Assembly (NCBI RefSeq): GCF_958295425.1
Contig: NC_081141.1
Span: 19,561,180 to 19,625,179 of the forward strand
DNA: 64,000 bases
From: Solea solea
Taxonomy: Eukaryota; Chordata; Actinopteri; Pleuronectiformes; Soleidae
Direction of reading: 5' to 3'
Positions 37,424-49,480 of the stretch are shown here, piece after piece (the stretch's first letter is position 1; each line of letters begins with the position of its first letter). A program made the position numbers and the translations under genes. The notes under the pieces are model-generated. The model was given only the letters and a program-made list of their open reading frames with translations, did not search any database and was not told the origin of the DNA.

Positions 37424-38429
37424 AAAAAAGTCATAGGTTAGTATGTCGTCCAAAATGTGACAAAAAAGTCATAGGTTAGTATGTCGTCCAAAATGTGACA
37501 AAAAAGTCATACTTTCATATGTTATCCAAAATTTGACAAAAAAGTCATACGTTAGTATTGCGTCCAAAATCTGAGAAAAAAAAGTCATACTTTCGTATGT
37601 CGTCCAAAATGTGACAAAAAAGTCATACTTTCGTATGTCGTCCAAAATCTGAGAAAAAAGTCATACTTTCGTATGTCGTCCAAAATGTGACAAAAAAGTC
37701 ATAGGTTAGTATGTCGTCCAAAATCACTCAAAAAAGTCATAGGTTAGTATGTCGTCCAAAATGTGACAAAAAAGTCATAGGTTAGTATGTCGTCCAAAAT
37801 GTGACAAAAAAGTCATACTTTCGTATGTCATCCAAAATTTGACAAAAAAGTCATACTTTAGTATTGTGTCCAAAATCTGAGAAAAAAAAGCCATAGGTTC
37901 GTATGTCGTCCAAAATGTGACAAAAAAGTCATAGGTTAGTATGTCGTCCAAAATCACTCAAAAAGTCATAGGTTAAGATGTCGTCCAAAATGTGACAAAA
38001 AAGTCATAGGTTAGTATGTCGTCCAAAATCACTCAAAAAGTCATAGGTTAAGATGTCGTCCAAAATGTGACAAAAAAGTCATACTTTCGTATGTCGTCCA
38101 AAATGTGACAAAAAAGTCATAGGTTAGTATGTCGTCCAAAATCACTCAAAAAAGTCATAGGTTAGTATGTCGTCCAAAATGTGACAAAAAAGCCATAGGT
38201 TAGTATGTCGTCCAAAATGTGACAAAAAAGTCATACTTTCGTATGTCATCCAAAATTTGACAAAAAAGTCATACTTTAGTATTGCGTCCAAAATCTGAGA
38301 AAAAAAAGTCATACTTTCGTGTCGTCCAAAATGTGACAAAAAAGTCATAGGTTAGTATGTCGTCCAAAGTGTGACAAAAAAGTCATACTTTCGTATGTCG
38401 TCCAAAATGTGACAAAAAAGTCATAGGTT

Positions 38430-38534
38430 AGTATGTGACAAAAAAGTGACATTTAAGTCGTCCAAAATGTGACAAAAAAGTCATACTTTCGTATCTCGTC
38501 GAAAGTCATACTTTCGTTTACGTTCGTATGTCGT
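38430..38534 (+). repeat. Irregular, degraded satellite stretch, copy 2
   Basis: Exact positional partner (+1,699) of the stretch at 36,731, with the 7-bp-arm inverted repeat at 38,500-38,516. It appears nowhere else in the window. Confidence 0.9.
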
Positions 38535-39084
38535 CCAAAATCTGAGAAAAAAGTCATACTTTCGTATGTCGTCCAAAATCTGAGAAAAAAAAGTCATACT
38601 TTCGTATGTTGTCCAAAATGTGACAAAAAAGTCATACTTTCGTATGTCGTCCAAAATGTGACAAAAAAGTCATACTTTCGTATCTCGTCCAAAATGTGAC
38701 AAAAAAAAGTCATACTTTCTTATGTCGTCCAAAATGTGACAAAAAAGTCATACTTTCGTATGTCGTCCAAAATGTGACAAAAAAGTCATACTTTCATATG
38801 TTATCCAAAATTTGACAAAAAAGTCATACGTTAGTATTGCGTCCAAAATCAGAGAAAAAAAAGTCATACTTTCGTATGTCGTCCAAAATGTGACAAAAAA
38901 GTCATAGGTTAGTATGTCGTCCAAAATCACTCAAAAAAGTCATAGGTTAGTATGTCGTCCAAAATCACTCAAAAAAGTCATAGGTTAGTATGTCGTCCAA
39001 AATGTGACAAAAAAGTCATACTTTCATATGTTATCCAAAATTTGACAAAAAAGTCATACGTTAGTATTGCGTCCAAAATCTGAG

Positions 39085-39122
39085 AAAAAGACTCATGTCT
39101 TTTTTGAGTGATTTTGGACGAC
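39085..39122. repeat. Inverted monomer segment with A/T-stem hairpin, copy 2
   Basis: Second copy, +1,699 bp, produced by the tandem duplication. Inverted part 39,095-39,122; stem-loop 39,085-39,104. Confidence 0.92.
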
Positions 39123-40939
39123 AAAAAAGTCATAGGTTAGTATGTCGTCCAAAATGTGACAAAAAAGTCATAGGTTAGTATGTCGTCCAAAATGTGACAA
39201 AAAAGTCATACTTTCATATGTTATCCAAAATTTGACAAAAAAGTCATACGTTAGTATTGCGTCCAAAATCTGAGAAAAAAAAGTCATACTTTCGTATGTC
39301 GTCCAAAATGTGACAAAAAAGTCATACTTTCGTATGTCGTCCAAAATCTGAGAAAAAAGTCATACTTTCGTATGTCGTCCAAAATCTGAGAAAAAAAAGT
39401 CATACTTTCGTATGTCGTCCAAAATGTGACAAAAAAGTCATACTTTCGTATGTCGTCCAAAATGTGACAAAAAAAAGTCATACTTTCGTATGTCGTCCAA
39501 AATGTGACAAAAAAGTCATACTTTCGTATGTCGTCCAAAATGTGACAAAAAAGTCATACTTTCGTATGTCGTCCAAAATGTGACAAAAAAAAGTCATACT
39601 TTCGTATGTCGTCCAAAATGTGACAAAAAAGTCATACTTTCGTATGTCGTCCAAAATGTGACAAAAAAGTCATAGGTAAGTATGTCGTCCAAAATCACTC
39701 AAAAAGTCATAGGTTAAGATGTCGTCCAAAATGTGACAAAAAAGTCATACTTTCGTATGTCGTCCAAAATGTGACAAAAAAGTCATAGGTTAGTATGTCG
39801 TCCAAAATCACTCAAAAGGTCATAGGTTAAGATGTCGTCCAAAATGTGACAAAAAAGTCATACTTTCGTATGTCGTCCAAAATGTGACAAAAAAGTCATA
39901 GGTTAGTATGTCGTCCAAAATCACTCAAAAAAGTCATAGGTTAGTATGTCGTCCAAAATGTGACAAAAAAGCCATAGGTTAGTATGTCGTCCAAAATGTG
40001 ACAAAAAAGTCATACTTTCGTATGTCATCCAAAATTTGACAAAAAAGTCATACTTTAGTATTGCGTCCAAAATCTGAGAAAAAAAAGTCATACTTTCGTG
40101 TCGTCCAAAATGTGACAAAAAAGTCATAGGTTAGTAGGTCGTCCAAAATGTGACAAAAAAGTCATACTTTCGTATGTCGTCCAAAATGTGACAAAAAAGT
40201 CATAGGTTAGTATGTCGTCCAAAATGTGACAAAAAAGTCATAGGTTAGTATGTCGTCCAAAATGTGACAAAAAAGTCATACTTTCATATGTTATCCAAAA
40301 TTTGACAAAAAAGTCATACGTTAGTATTGCGTCCAAAATCTGAGAAAAAAAAGTCATACTTTCGTATGTCGTCCAAAATGTGACAAAAAAGTCATACTTT
40401 CGTATGTCGTCCAAAATCTGAGAAAAAAGTCATACTTTCGTATGTCGTCCAAAATCTGAGAAAAAAGTCATACTTTCGTATGTCGTCCAAAATCTTAGAA
40501 AAAAGTCATACTTTCGTATGTCGTCCAAAATCTGAGAAAAAAAAGTCATACTTTCGTATGTCGTCCAAAATGTGACAAAAAAGTCATACTTTCGTATGTC
40601 GTCCAAAATGTGACAAAAAAGTCATACTTTCGTATGTCGTCCAAAATGTGACAAAAAAAAGTCATACTTTCGTATGTCGTCCAAAATGTGACAAAAAAGT
40701 CATACTTTCGTATGTCGTCCAAAATGTGACAAAAAAGTCATAGGTTAGTATGTCGTCCAAAATGTGACAAAAAAGTCATACTTTCATATGTTATCCAAAA
40801 TTTGACAAAAAGTCATAGGTTAGTATGTCGTCCAAAATCACTCAAAAAGTCATAGGTTAGTATGTCGTCCAAAATCACTCAAAAAAGTCATAGGTTAGTA
40901 TGTCGTCCAAAATCACTCAAAAAAGTCATACTTTAGTAT

Positions 40940-40977
40940 GTCATCCAAAATCACTCAAAAAAGTGATTTTGGACGAC
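40940..40977. repeat. Foldback 20
   Basis: Same 38-bp structure in a different left context (preceding module 1 ctttagtat, no tgagac or gccat). First of a close pair. Confidence 0.96.
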
Positions 40978-40998
40978 AAAAAAGTCATAGGTTAGTAT

Positions 40999-41036
40999 GT
41001 CATCCAAAATCACTCAAAAAAGTGATTTTGGACGAC
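40999..41036. repeat. Foldback 21
   Basis: Same structure, 59 bp after foldback 20 (one foldback plus one partial monomer), so it looks like a local duplication of the foldback itself. Confidence 0.96.
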
Positions 41037-42245
41037 AAAAAAGTCATAGGTTAGTATGTCGTCCAAAATGTGACAAAAAAGTCATAGGTTAGTATGTCGT
41101 CCAAAATGTGACAAAAAAGTCATACTTTCATATGTTATCCAAAATTTGACAAAAAAGTCATACGTTAGTATTGCGTCCAAAATCTGAGAAAAAAAAGTCA
41201 TACTTTCGTATGTCGTCCAAAATGTGACAAAAAAGTCATACTTTCGTATGTCGTCCAAAATCTGAGAAAAAAGTCATACTTTCGTATGTCGTCCAAAATC
41301 TGAGAAAAAAAAGTCATACTTTCGTATGTTGTCCAAAATGTGACAAAAAAGTCATACTTTCGTAAGTCGTCCAAAATGTGACAAAAAAAAGTCATACTTT
41401 CGTATGTCGTCCAAAATGTGACAAAAAAGTCATACTTTCGTATGTCGTCCAAAATGTGACAAAAAAGTCATAGGTTAGTATGTCGTCCAAAATGTGACAA
41501 AAAAGTCATAGGTTAGTATGTCGTCCAAAATGTGACAAAAAAGTCATAGGTTAGTATGTCGTCCAAAATGTGACAAAAAAGTCATACTTTCATATGTTAT
41601 CCAAAATTTGACAAAAAAGTCATACGTTAGTATTGCGTCCAAAATCTGAGAAAAAAAAGTCATACTTTCGTATGTCGTCCAAAATGTGACAAAAAAGTCA
41701 TACTTTCGTATGTCGTCCAAAATCTGAGAAAAAAGTCATACTTTCGTATGTCGTCCAAAATCTGAGAAAAAAGTCATACTTTCGTATGTCGTCCAAAATC
41801 TTAGAAAAAAGTCATACTTTCGTATGTCGTCCAAAATCTGAGAAAAAAAAGTCATACTTTCGTATGTCGTCCAAAATGTGACAAAAAAGTCATACTTTCG
41901 TATGTCGTCCAAAATGTGACAAAAAAGTCATACTTTCGTATGTCGTCCAAAATGTGACAAAAAAAAGTCATACTTTCGTATGTCGTCCAAAATGTGACAA
42001 AAAAGTCATACTTTAGTATGTCGTCCAAAATGTGACAAAAAAGTCATAGGTTAGTATGTCGTCCAAAATGTGACAAAAAAGTCATACTTTCATATGTTAT
42101 CCAAAATTTGACAAAAAGTCATAGGTTAGTATGTCGTCCAAAATCACTCAAAAAGTCATAGGTTAGTATGTCGTCCAAAATCACTCAAAAAAGTCATAGG
42201 TTAGTATGTCGTCCAAAATCACTCAAAAAAGTCATACTTTAGTAT

Positions 42246-42283
42246 GTCATCCAAAATCACTCAAAAAAGTGATTTTGGACGAC
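42246..42283. repeat. Foldback 22
   Basis: Partner of foldback 20 in the 1,306-bp duplication. Confidence 0.96.
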
Positions 42284-42304
42284 AAAAAAGTCATAGGTTA
42301 GTAT

Positions 42305-42342
42305 GTCATCCAAAATCACTCAAAAAAGTGATTTTGGACGAC
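42305..42342. repeat. Foldback 23
   Basis: Partner of foldback 21 in the 1,306-bp duplication. Confidence 0.96.
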
Positions 42343-43852
42343 AAAAAAGTCATAGGTTAGTATGTCGTCCAAAATGTGACAAAAAAGTCATAGGTTAGTA
42401 TGTCGTCCAAAATGTGACAAAAAAGTCATACTTTCATATGTTATCCAAAATTTGACAAAAAAGTCATACGTTAGTATTGCGTCCAAAATCTGAGAAAAAA
42501 AAGTCATACTTTCGTATGTCGTCCAAAATGTGACAAAAAAGTCATACTTTCGTATGTCGTCCAAAATCTGAGAAAAAAGTCATACTTTCGTATGTCGTCC
42601 AAAATCTGAGAAAAAAAAGTCATACTTTCGTATGTTGTCCAAAATGTGACAAAAAAGTCATACTTTCGTAAGTCGTCCAAAATGTGACAAAAAAAAGTCA
42701 TACTTTCGTATGTCGTCCAAAATGTGACAAAAAAGTCATACTTTCGTATGTCGTCCAAAATGTGACAAAAAAGTCATACTTTCGTATGTCGTCCAAAATC
42801 TGAGAAAAAAGTCATACTTTCGCATGTCGTCCAAAATCTGAGAAAAAAAGGTCATACTTTCGTATGTCGTCCAAAATGTGACAAAAAAGTCATACTTTCG
42901 TATGTCGTCCAAAATGTGACAAAAAAGTCATACTTTCGTATGTCGTCCAAAATGTGACAAAAAAGTCATACTTTCGTATGTCGTCCAAAATGTGACAAAA
43001 AAAAGTCATACTTTCGTATGTCGTCCAAAATGTGACAAAAAAGTCATACTTTCGTATGTCGTCCAAAATGTGACAAAAAAGTCATACTTTCGTATGTCGT
43101 CCAAAATGTGACAAAAAAGTCATAGGTTAGTATGTCGTCCAAAATGTGACAAAAAAGTCATAGGTTAGTATGTCGTCCAAAATGTGACAAATGTCATACT
43201 TTCGTATGTCGTCCAAAATGTGACAAAAAAGTCATAGGTTAGTATGTCGTCCAAAATCACTCAAAAAAGTCATAGGTTAGTATGTCGTCCAAAATGTTAC
43301 AAAAAAGTCATACTTTCGTATGTCGTCCAAAATGTGACAAAAAAGTCATAGGTTAGTATGTCGTCCAAAATCACTCAAAAGGTCATAGGTTAAGATGTCG
43401 TCCAAAATGTGACAAAAAAGTCATACTTTCGTATGTCGTCCAAAATGTGACAAAAAAGTCATAGGTTAGTATGTCGTCCAAAATCACTCAAAAAAGTCAT
43501 AGGTTAGTATGTCGTCCAAAATGTGACAAAAAAGCCATAGGTTAGTATGTCGTCCAAAATGTGACAAAAAAGTCATACTTTCGTATGTCATCCAAAATTT
43601 GACAAAAAAGTCATACTTTAGTATTGCGTCCAAAATCTGAGAAAAAAAAGTCATACTTTCCTGTCGTCCAAAATGTGACAAAAAAGTCATAGGTTAGTAT
43701 GTCGTCCAAAATGTGACAAAAAAGTCATACTTTCGTATGTCGTCCAAAATGTGACAAAAAAGTCATAGGTTAGTATGTCGTCCAAAATGTGACAAAAAAG
43801 TCATAGGTTAGTATGTCGTCCAAAATCACTCAAAAAAGTCATACTTTAGTAT

Positions 43853-43862
43853 GTCATACGAC
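43853..43862 (+). repeat. Foldback excision scar, 1
   Basis: Reads gtcatacgac, then aaaaaagtcatagg. Compared with a foldback, exactly 28 bp are missing: the 11-bp perfect stem arms ccaaaatcact and agtgattttgg plus the 6-base loop. The left context (ctttagtat) is that of foldbacks 20, 22 and 24. Confidence 0.9.
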
Positions 43863-44304
43863 AAAAAAGTCATAGGTTAGTATGTCGTCCAAAATGTGAC
43901 AAAAAAGTCATAGGTTAGTATGTCGTCCAAAATGTGACAAAAAAGTCATACTTTCGTATGTCGTCCAAAATCTGAGAAAAAAAAGTCATACTTTCGTATG
44001 TCGTCCAAAATGTGACAAAAAAGTCATACTTTTGTATGTCGTCCAAAATGTGACAAAAAAGTCATACTTTCGTATGTCGTCCAAAATGTGACAAAAAAAA
44101 GTCATACTTTCGTATGTCGTCCAAAATGTGACAAAAAAGTCATACTTTCGTATGTCGTCCAAAATGTGACAAAAAAGTCATAGGTTAGTATGTCGTCCAA
44201 AATCACTCAAAAAGTCATAGGTTAAGATGTCGTCCAAAATGTGACAAAAAAGTCATACTTTCGTATGTCGTCCAAAATGTGACAAAAAAGTCATACTTTC
44301 GTAT

Positions 44305-44314
44305 GTCATACGAC
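44305..44314 (+). repeat. Foldback excision scar, 2
   Basis: Same gtcatacgac scar with the same right flank, but preceded by ctttcgtat. It is either a recombinant of scar 1 or an independent loss. Confidence 0.88.
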
Positions 44315-46008
44315 AAAAAAGTCATAGGTTAGTATGTCGTCCAAAATGTGACAAAAAAGTCATAGGTTAGTATGTCGTCCAAAATGTGACAAAAAAGTCA
44401 TACTTTCATATGTTATCCAAAATTTGACAAAAAAGTCATACGTTAGTATTGCGTCCAAAATCTGAGAAAAAAAAGTCATACTTTCGTATGTCGTCCAAAA
44501 TGTGACAAAAAAGTCATACTTTCGTATGTCGTCCAAAATCTGAGAAAAAAGTCATACTTTCGTATGTCGTCCAAAATCTGAGAAAAAAAAGTCATACTTT
44601 CGTATGTCGTCCAAAATGTGACAAAAAAGTCATACTTTCGTATGTCGTCCAAAATGTGACAAAAAAAAGTCATACTTTCGTATGTCGTCCAAAATGTGAC
44701 AAAAAAGTCATACTTTCGTATGTCGTCCAAAATGTGACAAAAAAGTCATACTTTCGTATGTCGTCCAAAATGTGACAAAAAAGTCATACTTTCGTATGTC
44801 GTCCAAAATGTGACAAAAAAGTCATAGGTTAGTATGTCGTCCAAAATGTGACAAAAAAGTCATAGGTTAGTATGTCGTCCAAAATGTGACAAATGTCATA
44901 CTTTCGTATGTCGTCCAAAATGTGACAAAAAAGTCATAGGTTAGTATGTCGTCCAAAATCACTCAAAAAAGTCATAGGTTAGTATGTCGTCCAAAATGTG
45001 ACAAAAAAGTCATAGGTTAGTATGTCGTCCAAAATCACTCAAAAAAGTCATAGGTTAGTATGTCGTCCAAAATGTGACAAAAAAGCCATAGGTTAGTATG
45101 TCGTCCAAAATGTGACAAAAAAGTCATACTTTCGTATGTCATCCAAAATTTGACAAAAAAGTCAAATTTTAGTATTGCGTCCAAAATCTGAGAAAAAAAA
45201 GTCATACTTTCCTGTCGTCCAAAATGTGACAAAAAAGTCATAGGTTAGTATGTCGTCCAAAATGTGACAAAAAAGTCATACTTTCGTATGTCGTCCAAAA
45301 TGTGACAAAAAAGTCATAGGTTAGTATGTCGTCCAAAATGTGACAAAAAAGTCATAGGTTAGTATGTCGTCCAAAATGTGACAAAAAAGTCATAGGTTAG
45401 TATGTCGTCCAAAATGTGACAAAAAAGTCATACTTTCATATGTTATCCAAAATTTGACAAAAAAGTCATACGTTAAGATTGCGTCCAAAATCTGAGAAAA
45501 AAAAGTCATACTTTCGTATGTCGTCCAAAATGTGACAAAAAAGTCATACTTTCGTATGTCATCCAAAATCTGAGAAAAAAGTCATACTTTCGTATGTCGT
45601 CCAAAATCTGAGAAAAAAAAGTCATATTTTCGTATGTCGTCCAAAATGTGACAAAAAAGTCATACTTTCGTATGTCGTCCAAAATGTGACAAAAAAGTCA
45701 TACTTTCGTATCTCGTCCAAAATGTGACAAAAAAAAGTCATACTTTCATATGTTATCCAAAATTTGACAAAAAAGTCATACGTTAGTATTGCGTCCAAAA
45801 TCTGAGAAAAAAAAGTCATACTTTCGTATGTCGTCCAAAATGTGACAAAAAAGTCATACTTTCGTATGTCGTCCAAAATCTGAGAAAAAAGTCATACTTT
45901 CGTATGTCGTCCAAAATCTGAGAAAAAAAAGTCATACTTTCGTATGTCGTCCAAAATCTGAGAAAAAAAAGTCATACTTTCGTATGTCGTCCAAAATGTG
46001 ACAAAAAA

Positions 46009-46044
46009 GTCATATGTCGTCCAAAATCACTCAAAAAAGTCATA
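46009..46044 (+). repeat. Monomer with 8-bp deletion in module 1
   Basis: gtcatatgtcgtcc replaces the usual gtcata, module 1, gtcgtcc. The loss is centred on the catac/gtatg dyad. Seen once. Confidence 0.88.
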
Positions 46045-46091
46045 GGTTAGTATGTCGTCCAAAATCACTCAAAAAAGTCATACTTTAGTAT

Positions 46092-46129
46092 GTCATCCAA
46101 AATCACTCAAAAAAGTGATTTTGGACGAC
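46092..46129. repeat. Foldback 24 (last in window)
   Basis: Same structure with the ctttagtat left context. No foldback was found between here and 64,000. Confidence 0.95.
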
Positions 46130-46199
46130 AAAAAAGTCATAGGTTAGTATGTCGTCCAAAATGTGACAAAAAAGTCATAGGTTAGTATGTCGTCCAAAA

Positions 46200-49100
46200 T
46201 CACTCAAAAAGTCATAGGTTAAGATGTCGTCCAAAATGTGACAAAAAAGTCATACTTTCGTATGTCGTCCAAAATGTGACAAAAAAGTCATAGGTTGGTA
46301 TGTCGTCCAAAATGTGAAAAAAAAGTCATACTTTCGTATGTTATCCAAAATTTGACAAAAAAGTCATACGTTAGTATTGCGTCCAAAATCTGAGAAAAAA
46401 AAGTCATACTTTCGTATGTCGTCCAAAATGTGACAAAAAAGTCATACTTTCGTATGTCGTCCAAAATCTGAGAAAAAAAAGTCATACTTTCGTATGTCGT
46501 CCAAAATGTGACAAAAAAGTCATACTTTCGTATGTCGTCCAAAATGTGACAAAAAAGTCATACTTTCGTATGTCGTCCAAAATGTGACAAAAAAAAGTCA
46601 TACTTTCGTATGTCGTCCAAAATGTGACAAAAAAGTCATACTTTCGTATGTCGTCCAAAATGTGACAAAAAAGTCATAGGTTAGTATGTCGTCCAAAATC
46701 ACTCAAAAAGTCATAGGTTAAGATGTCGTCCAAAATGTGACAAAAAAGTCATACTTTCGTATGTCGTCCAAAATGTGACAAAAAAGTCATAGGTTAGTAT
46801 GTCGTCCAAAATCACTCAAAAAGTCATAGCTTAAGATGTCGTCCAAAATGTGACAAAAAAGTCATACTTTCGTATGTCGTCCAAAATAACTCAAAAAAGT
46901 CATAGGTTAGTATGTCGTCCAAAATGTGACAAAAAAGTCATAGGTTAGTATGTCGTCCAAAATGTGACAAAAAAGTCATACTTTCGTATGTCGTCCAAAA
47001 TGTGACAAAAAAGTCATAGGTTAGTATGTCGTCCAAAATCACTCAAAAGGTCATAGGTTAAGATGTCGTCCAAAATGTGACAAAAAAGTCATACTTTCGT
47101 ATGTCGTCCAAAATGTGACAAAAAAGTCATAGGTTAGTATGTCGTCCAAAATCACTCAAAAAAGTCATAGGTTAGTATGTCGTCCAAAATGTGACAAAAA
47201 AGCCATAGGTGAGTATGTCGTCCAAAATGTGACAAAAAAGTCATACTTTCGTATGTCATCCAAAATATGACAAAAAAGTCATACTTTAGTATTGCGTCCA
47301 AAATCTGAGAAAAAAAAGTCATACTTTCGTATGTCGTCCAAAATGTGACAAAAAAGTCATAGGTTAGTATGTCGTCCAAAATCACTCAAAAAGTCATAGG
47401 TTAAGATGTCGTCCAAAATGTGACAAAAAAGTCATACTTTCGTATGTCGTCCAAAATGTGACAAAAAAGTCATAGGTTAGTATGTCGTCCAAAATCAACC
47501 AAAAAAGTCATAGGTTAGTATGTCGTCCAAAATGTGACAAAAAAGCCATAGGTTAGTATGTCGTCCAAAATGTGACAAAAAAGCCATAGGTTAGTATGTC
47601 GTCCAAAATGTGACAAAAAAGTCATACTTTCGTATGTCATCCAAAATTTGACAAAAAAGTCATACTTTAGTATTGCGTCCAAAATCTGAGAAAAAAAAGT
47701 CATACTTTCGTATGTCGTCCAAAATGTGACAAAAAAGTCATAGGTTAGTAGGTCGTCCAAAATGTGACAAAAAAGTCATACTTTCGTATGTCGTCCAAAA
47801 TGTGACAAAAAAGTCATACTTTCGTATGTCGTCCAAAATGTGACAAAAAAGTCATACTTTCGTATGTCGTCCAAAATGTGACAAAAAAGTCATACTTTCG
47901 TATGTCGTCCAAAATCTGAGAAAAAAAAGTCATACTTTCGTATGTCGTCCAAAATGTGACAAAAAAGTCATACTTTCGTATGTCGTCCAAAATCTGAGAA
48001 AAAAAAGTCATACTTTCGTATGTCGTCCAAAATGTGACAAAAAAGTCATACTTTCGTATGTCGTCCAAAATGTGACAAAAAAGTCATACTTTCGTATGTC
48101 GTCCAAAATGTGACAAAAAAGTCATAGGTTAGTATGTCGTCCAAAATCACTCAAAAAGTCATAGGTTAAGATGTCGTCCAAAATGTGACAAAAAAGTCAT
48201 ACTTTCGTATGTCGTCCAAAATGTGACAAAAAAGTCATAGGTTAGTATGTCGTCCAAAATCACTCAAAAAGTCATAGGTTAGTATGTCGTCCAAAATCAC
48301 TCAAAAAGTCATAGGTTAGTATGTCGTCCAAAATGTGACAAAAAAGTCATACTTTCGTATGTCGTCCAAGATGTGACAAAAAAGTCATAGGTTAGTATGT
48401 CGTCCAAAATCACTCAAAAAAGTCATAGGTTAGTATGTCGTCCAATATGTGACAAAAACGTCATACTTTCGTATGTCGTCCAAAATGTGACAAAAAAGTC
48501 ATAGGTTAGTATGTCGTCCAAAATCACTCAAAAAGTCATAGGTTAAGATGTCGTCCAAAATGTGACAAAAAAGTCATACTTTCGTATGTCGTCCAAAATG
48601 TGACAAAAAAGTCATAGGTTAGTATGTCGTCCAAAATCACTCAAAAGGTCATAGGTTAAGATGTCGTCCAAAATGTGACAAAAAAGTCATACTTTCGTAT
48701 GTCGTCCAAAATGTGACAAAAAAGTCATAGGTTAGTATGTCGTCCAAAATCACTCAAAAAAGTCATAGGTTAGTATGTCGTCCAAAATGTGACAAAAAAG
48801 CCATAGGTTAGTATGTCGTCCAAAATGTGACCAAAAAGTCATACTTTCGTATGTCATCCAAAATTTGACAAAAAAGTCATACTTTAGTATTGCGTCCAAA
48901 ATCTGAGAAAAAAAAGTCATACTTTCGTATGTCGTCCAAAATGTGACAAAAAAGTCATAGGTTAGTAGGTCGTCCAAAATGTGACAAAAAAGTCATACTT
49001 TCGTATGTCGTCCAAAATGTGACAAAAAAGTCATACTTTCGTATGTCGTCCAAAATGTGACAAAAAAGTCATAGGTTGGTATGTCGTCCAAAATGTGACT

Positions 49101-49480
49101 AAAAAGTCATACTTTCGTATGTTATCCAAAATTTGACAAAAAAGTCATACGTTAGTATTGCTTCCAAAATCTGAGAAAAAAAAGTCATACTTTCGTATGT
49201 CGTCCAAAATGTGACAAAAAAGTCATACTTTCGTATGTCGTCCAAAATCTGAGAAAAAAAAGTCATACTTTCGTATGTCGTCCAAAATGTGACAAAAAAG
49301 TCATACTTTCGTATGTCGTCCAAAATGTGACAAAAAAGTCATACTTTCGTATGTCGTCCAAAATGTGACAAAAAAGTCATACTTTCGTATGTCGTCCAAA
49401 ATGTGACAAAAAAAAGTCATACTTTCGTATGTCGTCCAAAATGTGACAAAAAAGTCATACTTTCGTATGTCGTCCAAAAT
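46200..49480 (+). repeat. Mixed satellite block without foldbacks
   Basis: Mostly types A, B, C and D, with tctgag monomers in short runs. A motif of F-like gttatcc with ctttcgtat, then G, then A monomers, recurs at about 46.3, 49.1 and 51.6 kb. From here on the short unit has its full length (ctttcgtatgtcgtcc near 47,325 and 47,703). No foldback and no gene. Confidence 0.85.
48190..48829 (+). repeat. 2,754-bp-spaced dispersed duplication, copy 1
   Basis: The rare cores gtccaagatg (48,364) and gtccaatatg (48,440) recur at +2,754, together with two consecutive A5 tcactc monomers that are not followed by type D. Confidence 0.86.

Larger units (their letters stand above)
35960..37658 (+). repeat. 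1,699-bp tandem duplication, copy 1
   Basis: Unusual markers recur at +1,699: the irregular stretch at 36,731/38,430, the inverted segment at 37,396/39,095, gtccaaagtg near 36,664/38,363, and gtatctcgtcc near 36,983/38,682. I found no difference between the copies in the rows compared. The left edge is where tgtgataaaaaa (copy 1) replaces tctgag (copy 2). Confidence 0.92.
37659..39357 (+). repeat. 1,699-bp tandem duplication, copy 2
   Basis: Direct tandem partner of 35,960-37,658. Ends near 39,357, where tctgag replaces tgtgac. Because the segment contains sequence rare elsewhere in the window, the duplication call is secure. Confidence 0.92.
40205..41472 (+). repeat. 1,306-bp-spaced tandem duplication, copy 1
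   Basis: Landmarks at +1,306: rare tcttag module 2 (40,494/41,800), gtaagtcgtcc (41,363/42,669) and the foldback pairs (40,940 and 40,999 / 42,246 and 42,305). Includes two foldbacks only 59 bp apart. Confidence 0.9.
41511..42778 (+). repeat. 1,306-bp-spaced tandem duplication, copy 2
   Basis: Matches copy 1 over about 1.27 kb. The one difference I saw is ctttagtatg at about 42,011 versus ctttcgtatg at about 40,705. The copies are separated by about one monomer. Confidence 0.9.
43100..45240 (+). repeat. Mosaic block with two copies of a short A3 junction
   Basis: The odd junction gacaaatgtcatac (A-tract cut to A3 with an extra t) occurs at about 43,187 and 44,889, 1,702 bp apart, in similar type A/B contexts. 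The two actttcctg-type units here (43,667 and 45,208) are the last of that form. The second carries a unique caaattttag variant near 45,163. The block is therefore a partial, rearranged duplication. Confidence 0.75.
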
